DNA of 64,000 bases, from the NCBI GenBank assembly GCA_036244855.1, contig BQKZ01000582.1, positions 27,274 to 91,273 of the forward strand, read 5' to 3'. Every line of letters begins with the position of its first letter. The stretch's first letter is position 1. The translations under genes were made by a program, and so were the position numbers. The notes beneath the pieces were generated by a model, which was not told the origin of the DNA, did not search any database, and was given only the letters and a program-made list of their open reading frames with translations. Source of the stretch: Temnopleurus reevesii. Lineage: Eukaryota > Echinodermata > Echinoidea > Temnopleuroida > Temnopleuridae. Shown here one piece after another: positions 28,401-40,400 of this stretch.

Positions 28401-31400
28401 AAGTTTCCCTTTCAATTTCATCAATTACATGTAAATTCAAACACTGATAATGGCTGCCATACAAGTTTGAGTTGAAATATCAAACCTTTGGGTTAGTCTT
28501 AATTTCAATTTCCAGTGAATACAAGAACAATTTCTATATTTTTAAAGTATCATATCTTTTCCAATTTCTCAGCTCGATTTCTAAGCTGCAAAGACTTCCT
28601 GATTCCTAGTACATTAACATTGATACCACATTCTTGCAAGTGAATCAATCACATAATATTCAATGATGGGAACTTGACGATCCATTCACTGCCATTTCTA
28701 TTAGTTAGTAAACAATATCCTCTATCCATTGGCCTTTTCCTTATCCGCACTGATGATTCATTTGTTAACATCTTTGTAGCCTTCTTTTTTGTTTACTGCT
28801 CACAAAAGTATTTTTTGCTTGTCGGGAAAGGCGGGAAGTTTTCGCATACACCTGTTCTGAAAAGGGTGAATATCCAGGGATGTCCTCGGCAACGCTTTCA
28901 ATTTAATGTTGCTTATTGAAATAGTTCCGTGATTTTATTTGCTGAAGCTGAAGATACCTTTGATTTGAAATGTTTTACCCACAAGTAAAAAAGAAAATTG
29001 ACTTCACTTCCTTTCCAAGCAAACACAACGGTGTGCGGAACTCTAGATTCGCCTCAAAATTGAATATTTCTGCATCCTTCTAATCCCTGCTTTTAATTTT
29101 CATGACATAAATCCGACAATGAATTGCCTGAAATACATCAGTACAAAATATACACATACATATAGGTATAATCATTTTTATTTAAAAATGTATTTTAATT
29201 GGATGAAATCTCAAGACTCACGTAATGTACAAGCACGAACATTTTATTCAATGAGCAACCTGCAAAGGTTTTGCAATGTTTTGAAACCTGTTTGTCATTT
29301 GAAGATTTCTATATTTGTGTTGTTGTCAATACAATAAAGTACTTGCTTTTTATGTCCAGAAAATTGTTGATTGGCAACGTAAATTTAAGCAGTAGGATGT
29401 CATTAAAAAGTATCAGGAGTTGCAGCTTCATTAGAATATGGTTGGTATAGCCTCCTGCGAAACCCAAACTTTTGCATCAATACTATGTTTGAAATCTTGA
29501 ACTGGGCTAGTGCAACTTGTTTGTTTCAGTGAAAAATCTTGACATGCATGTCACTTGTTCTGGATTATGAGTGGGTGAAAATATATGCAATGTAGACTCC
29601 TTGTCTGGAGCTTGACAATGCTTGGCTTTTGGGACATCAATTCAATACTCGTTTAAAAAATGATTGCAGACTTGCATATGTCTAGATGGAAGCAAGCAGA
29701 ACCATGTGCCAATAACATTATATTTATATTTGACATTCCAAAGTCACACTTCAGACCAAAGTCCCTAATCACCGATATTTGAATTACTCTTGAAACTTTG
29801 GTTTTTGTTTTCCTAAGAACGCACCAGCTTCCCCGGGCTCTACGCTCGTCTCAAACCGTCCCTTTACCAAGTCACATGATATGTGTTCGGAGTCTTGGCG
29901 AGCCGAAATCATACCAAATTGCTCTTTGGGTTTTGAATCGGTTGAAGTGTTTGTTCAAGTTTTGAATAAGCACCTCATGGCTGAGCCAGTGTTGTGCATT
30001 GTGATTGAGGTTTGAATACACCTGAGGATCATCGAGATAGGATTCTGATCGTGACCTGGCAATCTTTTGTGAGCTGACCTGCCGGAAAGAAAAAAAAATA
30101 AGAGAGAGAGAGACCTGCTTTGAGATTACATTGTTCTGAAAGCCAACAGAGTGCCACCCCTTTGCACCTGCTCCTAAACAATATGCATTGTTACTAATTC
30201 ACCTGTATGCTACCATAAACCTAGAGAGCATGGTCCGCCAATTTACCCCTAAACTGTACCAAACAGGTACCCTCCTTAACGGCCCTTGTTCCCGGAGCAC
30301 GTGCCTTTTCTTCCCCTAGATTCAAATATGCAATGTATTCTTACAAGGCGTTCATTCAAGGCACAAAGAAATCAATAAAAGTAGGTGATTACATGAAGTG
30401 GGCCAAAGCTTTAGCTTCTTTACTTCAAATGATTATGACTAAGTCAGTAGTTTAATTACAGGATTGTTCTTTATAGTATCTTCTTGGCAAACATACATGT
30501 AGCAAGTCAAAATTCTTTGGTACCTATTATCACTATGAAAGCTCAGAACAATTGTTATATCATCCCATTGTAATAAGTTTTGTAGTGATAGCAGATAAGC
30601 AAATTATTCTGACTTGGACTGAACTTGACTATTTTATGCGCATGTAAATATATGTTGACCTATAGCTTTGTATGGATGCCCTTCTCTATCATATGATCGC
30701 CACTTGGCTGAATGTTTCATTTGATTAAACATGCATGTCATGAAACCATGTGCTCCTAGTGTAGTTTGCATGTAAATGCACACTTTACATGTCCCATTCA
30801 TACATCCCTCTTGCAGTAATGTGCATCAGGCGAAGGACGTATGGAGGCCTTTGTCCTCAAACTTTCCGCGATCCTTGGTATTGATCACCAGAGTGAGGGA
30901 TCGATTCTAGTATTGTTCGATGGGAGGATAGGGGAATTAGGAGTGATCAATGATTTGACGGAGGGGGCATTGCATCAAAGCAGCATTCTACTGAAGTCCC
31001 ATTGAAACCTGTGATAGTCTAGCGTATGCTCAAGGAGATGTCGATTGTCTTGTCATTGTTTTGGTTTTGTGCAACACCCCCTTGTTGATGGGGACAAGAC
31101 AAAAGGATAAGGGCATAAAGTCCTTTCTTTGAGTGGAGTGTATTTAAGCACTAGGTGCGACATGGACCATGGAAGTAAACAAATATAAATTGGCGGGAAG
31201 ATCTGAATCTTGACATTTAGAAATTTTTTAAGATCAAGTTCATGAGTAGATAACTGTGTTTGATTTACTTGAGTCAGGCTTTAATGCCCATGATGAGTCT
31301 ATGATGTTTCCGAAAGGCAAAAAGCTAATTGTTCCGCTTATCTTGCACTATACTTGATTGATCTAATCTAAAGCCAATCTAAAGATGTTAAGCTCAATAA

Positions 31401-34400
31401 AAATAATGTTATGCCTCTACTTGATCTATGGTATTTGTTTGAGGGTATTCAAATGAATCTGTAGTGTAGGCCTTAATTCATTCATTTTACTTCAAAGAAA
31501 AGCATAAACCTGAAGTTATTTACCTGTTTTTATGAGCTAGTCGGCATTGTCTATTTGCGTGCATTAGTCATTAGTGGCACTAATAGTCAAATGATAATCA
31601 AATTTTTGTTGATAGAATCTTCAAGTTAATTTCAATGGATAGTTGGATTAACCCTAAAGCATTTGAACTGATGTATTACTGAAACATTTTATTATCTCAG
31701 TTTTAATCTAATACATATATGGATTATCTGTTTCAGTTTATCCCTGCTGCGTACACCTGATTCTAATCCCTTTTGACAAAAAAGTGACACACCGAGAAAA
31801 ATGGCATTGTTGGAGAAGTAATAAAACTTATTTCATTTGTAAAGAGTTGCTTCAGATGAGAATGGCGTAGCAATTCATCTCTGCGATCCACTTGACACAG
31901 GCTCGACAGCATTTCCCACGCTAGGACTGTACCCCCTTAGGGAGCGTGGAATAGTAGAGGAATACGAGCAATGCGAGAAGAATAGTATGCTATTCAACGC
32001 ATACTATTCACCGGGTAGGAAGGATACTGCGGATGATGGAGAATTTCGGGAGGGAGGGATGAGGGTAGTGTTGTAAGAGGATGAGGCATGGAGATCTGAG
32101 CACTCTTTCACAGTTGCGATATTGTGAATGAAAATACAACTGCAAAGGACCCCTACTGGTCTTTGGTAGTCTTTGATTCAGAAACTTCAAAGCTCTTGAT
32201 ATTCTTGCCATATTTCCCACATACTTGCAATTTATCATTTCTTTTATTTGGTAGTATTATAGAAATATAATGAGCAGTTCTACAGTATTTCCACTTTCCT
32301 TTGGTAATAAATTAATATCAAAATGTAAGTACCTTGAATGAGACTACTCATGGCCTAGAAACATGAGGCAGATTTACAATTTTACAGGAAGATTTACAGA
32401 AAGATTTAAAGAAAATACAAAAATGGAATTATATTACTACCTTACTATTGGATATCAGGTATAGGCGTACATAAATGTTTTGGGAATGCATGATGATATT
32501 CAAGACTCCTCTGCATGGAAAAATGTGAATATTTTTAAACTGCAGTTTGAAAAAAAAATCCCAAAGGCTGAACAGAAAAACTGAATATGAAATACAAGAT
32601 GAACAAAATATTTTTGCCAGATAAATATATTTGTGGAGGTGTTGTTATTTCTTTTTTCATTGTTTGTTTCCAAATTTCAGATTCTTGTTACAGATAGCAG
32701 CTATTCGAAAGACCACATCACATCATTTTAAGAATAAATTATAAGTTCCCGCTTTTCCTCTAATTTAATTGAAAATTGTCATCATCAGCATGATTAGTGG
32801 ACAGAAGTTGTGTGTTTTTTACATAATTGCACAGGAAATTGTTGTTCTATACAGGTCATTGGTATACTTACTGTTCAGAATCCACGCTTCAAAGAGTTTC
32901 CAATCAGGTTCCAAATTTTTATTAGAAAAAAACTGGCTTATTGTGTGGGAGGTATTGTGCATCTGCAGTCATTTGTGACGAGACGATTTATGTCGCAATC
33001 ATGCAGAAATTGTTGCCAAGATTGAATAGCGTATGAATTCTGCTTTTGTACTATTTTGTCCTTACCACAAAATGGCGACATTGGCAGCGATGGCCATGAG
33101 AATGGAGAACAAATTGGCAGAGATATCGCCTGATCATGGCCTGTTGATCATACACTCACAAGTTAGGAAGATTCTGAATTACTACATTTAGGGGGTGTTG
33201 CTCGGAATCAACTGCAAATCAACTGCAACGTTAGAAATTGTAACACGCATTTTTAGTCGCGCGCTGTGTGCGCATTTAACAAGACACGCATGAAACAATG
33301 ATTTTGATTGGAGTATTCCGATCAACTGCAACTTGCGATCAATTGCAACCTTTGAGCAACACCCCCTTAGTCCCATATGATGCGAATTATGTCTTTCTAC
33401 CTCCACTCCAATCTCCTCCCCATCTCCTCCCCCAGATATGCCATCACCTCTTGAAATTCCCACTTAAATGAGGAAAGTTGAGATGCCTAATTCGATGTTG
33501 GAATCACATTAGTCTATGTTAGAATTCTTTGCTCCCTGTTATCACTATAAAAACTCAGAACAATAGATAAGCTCCTTATTGTCACCATAAAAACTCATTG
33601 GGATCATATTATCCTGAGTTTTATAGTGATAACAGGTAAAGTAAGGAATTCCATCTTGTGCTATGTACCTTTACAAACTACGTACAAACACTACTCATAC
33701 AATCCATGAAATGGTTTAATTTGATGTGAAAATCATTTCTGGCATACTTAATGTTCTTGTGAGACATCAAATGAACAGTAAATTGGACTTGAAATTTGTT
33801 CCTGAATAGTCCTGTGGGAATGATTGATAGTCTTATTGAGAATACATTGTAAGACCTGTACAAATGTCTCCTTGTATTACCACTGCATCACCAACAAAGG
33901 ACATTATATGTTGTACTCAACTCATCTATCCGATTCTCCTCATACAGCCCTTCCAGGAACTATATTTTCGTTATTTCGGTAATAGTCGGGTGTTTTCTGC
34001 ATTACAAGGGACTCTCCGTGGCTGTTGATGAGGGCAGCAGACGAGAGACCTGTGCGCGATATGAAGGTAGCCCAGTGTCTCTGATCGCGAGCGAGTTTGC
34101 CGACGATCGTCCTCGCCAGGAGTAGCATCACTAAACCATCTGTAGCCATCACCTTTTGCTCCACCTTGCCGATACTCATACCATCCTTTCCTCGTGGAAG
34201 GCCGTACAAGGCTGTGTTCATAATACGCTATCAGCTGAAAATAAAACTAAATTTGAAACATTCAATTAATAATGCAGAGTTGATTTAGATTTTTGGTCAT
34301 CACTGATCTCAAATGCAAATTAGCATTTGAACCATATTTTATGAATTTTCTCACAACATGACTGGTACTTAAATGAAGGCACCAAAGTAGTCTGCAATTT

Positions 34401-37400
34401 GCCTTCATTGCCTCAAAAACATCCACAATAATGGTGTTAAAAATCAAATTTGAATGAAACACTCATAAAAAAATATATTTCTCGCTGAAATATGCATAAT
34501 GAGTTGTAAATTAGCTCATTACATTGTTCCCCAAATCCTACATCTCAAGGTTTTTGGCTTACAAAATTGAAAGATCTTTTGAAGATGTTCTGTTATAATC
34601 AAATACAGTCTACGCTGGACAGCTAATAGATCATTAAAAAATTGTTAATTAATGGCGATTACTTTTTGTTTCTTCTTATAGCACCAAAGTTATTTATTAT
34701 GAACACAGCCTTCGACACACAATAGCGATCAACATCCAGGTATCGTTAACCCTTCCATCCTTAACCCTCCTCTCATAATGGAACCTGGGCCCATTACATG
34801 GAGCTGTTTCTCCAATCATAAACAAATTCAACCAGGGATCATTTGCTGAATTTTAGCGTTGTTTGCTACATGTACTTGGCACTTTGATGCTTAAGCTATT
34901 TTGTAAACAACTTCGGATGAGTTAGAACAAAGCTCCATCTAGTCAAAATACCCCTTTTCACTATTTTTTGTTTTCACCAATATAATATGTTTGTGCTCTT
35001 ATGAACAAAGATTTGTTTTTAAACTTTTGTGTGCAGGAATTCATAGAAAAAGATAAGGAACAAAATATTTCACCCAGACAGCCTAAAAACCAACCATTGT
35101 TGCACATGTTTTGATCAATAGGACCGAAATCTAAAGAGACTGATACATTTGTGCTATTGTGATGAGTTGGCGTTTTGAACTCCAAAATATCTATTCTTTG
35201 CCTTGACCTTTTTTTCAAATATCTTCTCCTCTTTAAAAAAATATATTGTAAATACATAAATGGAGGCAAAATACAATGTAAAACAAAATCATGATGACCT
35301 TATATTCACCTCTCTTCCTTTCATAACTTTATCATGCTTAAGTTTTTCACAATTTATAGAAATGACGTTACTACTTTTTCATTCTGAGCAAATGCTCTTC
35401 TCGCTAGGCAATCTCGCTCTTTGCATCTTTTCATATGCAGGTCTCCACTTTCTTTTCTTTCTTTTCTCTTCCTTCATATAATGTAGTTCTTCATTTCACC
35501 TCTTTTCGTACTACTAACTTTCATCCTTCCTCCATATTAAACGCACTTCTCTATCTCATATATTTTTGTCCCCCCTTCCATCTTCTCACCCTCATTCCCC
35601 CCTCCTCATCTCCCCCTCTTATCTCTCCTCTCCCCCCATCTCTCCTCTCCCCCATCTCTCCTCTCCCCCATCTCTCCTCTCCCCCCCCCCATCTCTCCCC
35701 TCATCTCTCCCCTCCTCATCACCCGTGCACTTTCACCCCACCCTGAACTTGGCCCATTCAATTCATCCACCCTCCTGAATAGCCGCTAATTGAGTTCTGA
35801 TAGCCAGTGCTTGGTTTTTCCATCTCTCCTTCCATCTTCCCCCCTCATCTCCCCATCCTCCTCCCCCTCATCACCTCACCCCCTCCCCCCTCATCTCTCC
35901 CCTCATCGCCCCTGCACTTTCACCCCACCCTGAACTTGGCCCTTTCAATTCCTCCACCCATCTGAATAGCTGCTAATTGAGTTCTGACAGCCAGTGCTTG
36001 GTTTCTCCATTTCATATATTCTGCGTCTCTCCTGCCATCTTCCCACCCTCATCTCCTCATCCCCCTCATCTCCTCATCCCCCTCATCACCTCACCCCCCT
36101 CATCTCTCCCCTCATCATCCTTGCACTTTCAACATTCACCCCACCCTGAACTTGGCCCATTCAAAACCTCCACCCATCTGAATAGCTGCTAATTGAGTTC
36201 TGATAGCCAGTACTTGGTTTCTCTTGAGGTAAAATGACCCTCGGCAGGTCAGGCGAGAGGTATGACCTCAGCCTTTCGTATCAACACCTCACCTTTAGAA
36301 TTCGAACCATCTCATCACCCCCCTCCCTCCCCCCTTCTTTCTCCCCTCATTGCCCCTGCACTTTCACCCCACCCTGAACTTGGCCCATTCAATCCCTCCA
36401 CCCTTCTGAATAGTTGCTAATTGAGTTCTGATAGCCAGTGCTTGGTTTCTCTTGAGGTAAAATGACCCTCGGCAGGTCAGGCGAGAGGTATGACCTCAGC
36501 CTTTCGTATCAACACCTCACCTTTAGAATTCGAACGCTGCAACCTGTTCTGCTCTCCTTGCAAAAAAAAAGCGTGTTCACTTGAGCAAATGGGACATCAC
36601 ATCCATTAAAAAAAATCTTTGAATGATGGAGGGATGGAGTAATATCATGTTATCAAAATATGACTACATTTGAGTCATCGTATCAGTGTTAAAAAGGTTT
36701 TTTAGGTACCTGTCCCTCTTTTTACATATTCCTCCTGAAAAATACCCCCCAAAATATACATGTAGTTTGCAAGGTCTATTTTGGAGCTCATGGGAGCTAA
36801 TTCTAAGGTATTGTATAGTATAGTTTATTCAAACCATATCAAACATAACATAGGTATAGTGTATACAAGCAAGCAATGCAGTTTAGGAGGCTAATCGCCC
36901 ATTGCTTGGTGTCTTTAATATTTTATGTTGCGTTGTATGAAGCCTAACTATGTAATGACTAGAAAGTATGATTGTTCTCTAACCCCTCCTGCAATGGGGT
37001 GACTTACTGTAAAATTTTGCATAGCTTCAACTCAGTATTAGGTCATTGAAGCCATTGGATGAATGTAGAATCAATTAAAACAAAGGAGTCCTAGTATTTA
37101 AGATTTGCGATTTGGATAGGAAAACATATTAGTTATGGAACCTGTGTAGAAAGACCATCCCTGCTGAACAGAAATTTTGTTTTGAAATCATTGAAATAGA
37201 GGACACCAACATCAATGATTTCAGCTCGATATATTGTATACTAGGGTGATAAATCTGTTTGGGTTGAGGTATTGAATATCTTTGAAAAATATTTGTTGCA
37301 AATTTATAATTTCAATGGTCCATATTTTAAACTGTATCACTTAAATAGATGATGTAAACTGTGTGTCTGCCCTCAGTACAAAATTTTTATACATCTAATC

Positions 37401-40400
37401 ATGATGGACGACAACCCAATCTGCCAATCTGAACTCGCATTTGAAACAGGAGCCGAACGGGTCCACCTTACAGAGCTATTCAGGTACCTTTCTCTCTCTT
37501 TTCAGAGAGCAAGAATACCCTGCGGAAAAGGAGAAGTTCGGCAGGGTGAAAAGAAAACATGCAACCCATAGAAAACTTTCATGGGGGTAGAATAGACAAG
37601 ATTCAATGGCGGAGTTGGTTCTTTTCATAACCTACAATAGCATTGGGTCAGATTTCTATTGCTTGTGCATGGCTTGTGGAATGGCTCAAAGTTCTGTTCA
37701 ATGGGGGATTCTTTTGCGCTTTTTTTTACGGAATAGGGGTGGCTTGAACTTCCATTGAACCATCGTCCTCACAGTCTGGGCGAAATCGAGGCACGTAAAA
37801 TGGGTCAAAGACTCCAATTATTTAACATCATTACTTGATCTAATTAGCCTAGTTGTTTAGGATTTAGGACTATGTATTCTAAACACAGAATAACTGTAAC
37901 TTCTATCTTTAGGTTACACAGTAGACATTTGATCCAGAATTTCATTATCCATTTATATATTTATAAATTTATAAATTTATATAGAAATATATTCATTAAT
38001 TTTTATCATGACACAGTGGCACTTTTAAAATAACAGTAGAGATTTCCTACCATTAACATTACTCTGATTTGACATTTCAAAATATTTCATTTACATTGAA
38101 TAAAAACCTAATTGTTCTTATTGCCAAAAGACAGGAACTTTATTATATATTTTTAAAACATGGAGGCTGGTAACATTTATGGTGCCCAACTAAATGTTGA
38201 GGTTAAAAGTTTGCGGGTTCACGTGCACTCTGCCAATGTTGAGCTTTGTGTGCCTTTGTTTTATGCAATCAACAGCAGAAAATGACTTTTCCAGATGCGT
38301 ACGTAATGTGCCAAGCAGGATGTACAAAATGAATTAATGAGAATCATAAATGTTATTACAGCATGTTCATCAACAGGTCTCAATGGATTCTCTCAATTTG
38401 ACTTTATAAAGGAGGTGGGTGTGTTATTGAACATGATGTTATAATTAAATGAAAAGCTCCCCGGATCAAAAGAAGATTCAGAACATGATGTATTCTGCAG
38501 ACATTTTCCCTCATTATTACTTTCCTCCAGTCTCCCAGAATTTGTAGACAGAAAAGGCAACTTCCGGCTTTACATTCTGGATGTTAATATTTGGGCCGCT
38601 TCCATATGAAATTATTGGTTTGAAGATATTGGTCGATATGTAGTCCTAACCTACTTTGATTAAAGTTCACCACATTGTGTAGTATTGAAGCATGAGGTTC
38701 CTAAGCAAGCGTGAGCTACCAAATTGTTCTGAAGGGGACCCACCTCACATGCAAACTTGTGGATCGTGGGGAAATTGAGTGGTCTCTAGGTCTTGGGCAA
38801 ACTTTTCCTGAACTCTCCATTTTTCTTCTTTTACCACCCTCACACACCTCCTTCATTCCATTTGCAATAGGTTCCCCCTTCTAAAGTAATTGAACAAACA
38901 GGAGTGCACAAAGACTGGATAAACACACTGTGCAAATATCAAGCTCCCTATCTAGAAATTCATGCAGGGGAAAAGAATGGCAGTAGGACCCTAAAAGGGG
39001 TCAAAGTAAAACACAATATCAATAGCCGCGATAACAGGTAGGAAACAATTCATTTGGCAAGACATATATTGCTCATTTTTAATTATCTTTGCTCTTTTGA
39101 CTTTGAAATGAAATGTCAAAGTTATTTCTTCAGTACTTGTTGAACATGTGCTTTCAAAAACATCAAATTATTGGAAATGACCTTCTGCGTTTATTTACAT
39201 GAGTGATACATTGGACTTCCAGGGTCAAGCGATAGACATTCTGGCATCATTCTTGACCAGTGTACTACATTTAGACTACACATAAAATGTTCTTGAAGGA
39301 AATATAGGCTACTATTTAAAGAAAGTTCGGGATCACTGTGCAACTGCATCGCTTCACTATGGGTTTAATTTTTCAGGATGTGTAGTGGAGTGAGGGACAT
39401 CATACAGCAACTGAAATTACTCATGTATGATAATGATTACAGTGAGTTTGGTAACATGCAAAACCGTTTCATTTTGGATAATTCAAGAATAAATAAAACT
39501 TGGTATGAAAATTTATGTACAGATGTGATAGTTAACCACAAAACTTTTTTTGGTGGAGTGCATGAATGATTTTGTATAAATTATTTGGTAGAGTGTATTG
39601 ATATGATACTGTTCGAACCCAAATTCCTTTTTTTTTTCACTGAAGAAACGAAAACTTGGTCAGCATCAACTTTTCTTGGATTTTAGTGGTTCTTCTTCCT
39701 CCGAAAAAAAGCGGAGGAAGAAGAAGAAGAAGAAGAAGAAGAGGTTCGAAATCGTGTTTTCAACCATATAACTGTAGTCTCAAGCCAATCTTCTCTCCAT
39801 TTCCCTTGTTTTATCCCCTTCTTTCAGTGACCTCTTTTAAATTGGAGAGATACCCCCAAGAGATCCACAATATGACCTTTGCACAATTAAAATGAAGTAC
39901 GATCTGGTGCCCTTTGCCACAAGCTAAACCATCTACAATCTGTCTACCCTAAAGTTCAGCAACTCCCACAATGCCCTCCCAATCCCATATCACTTAGGAC
40001 CGTGCCACATGGCTGAGGTTGGTTGAAATCATTCACATTTTAAGAAAATGTAACATGAAGTTATCATTGAAAAATATCCAAATGCGTCATTCCCTGTGCA
40101 GTTTCCAAACTGCGATGGACTATCTGGCGGAGTTTGAATAAATGAAGATCACAGATGGATAGGTGCAAGGAATCATGTTGATGTGGGGTTACACTGATAG
40201 CTCTGCATGGTGTGAGTATGGAAATGGCAGTCAGACTTTGCCTCATGTTCTGAGCTGGTAGTTGTGAATGACATGGCTCTTGCATGTCCTGGACATTGAG
40301 AAATGGTTATGTGATGACACAAGATGCTGATTGAAAAAAACATAGTTCATGGTTATCCATGAAGTAAGATCTCTTTTTAAACCGGGTAACTAGTCCTGTA

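Noticed and set aside
35435..36192. Pro/Ser/Leu-rich open frames
   Set aside because: Produced by the C/T minisatellite array.
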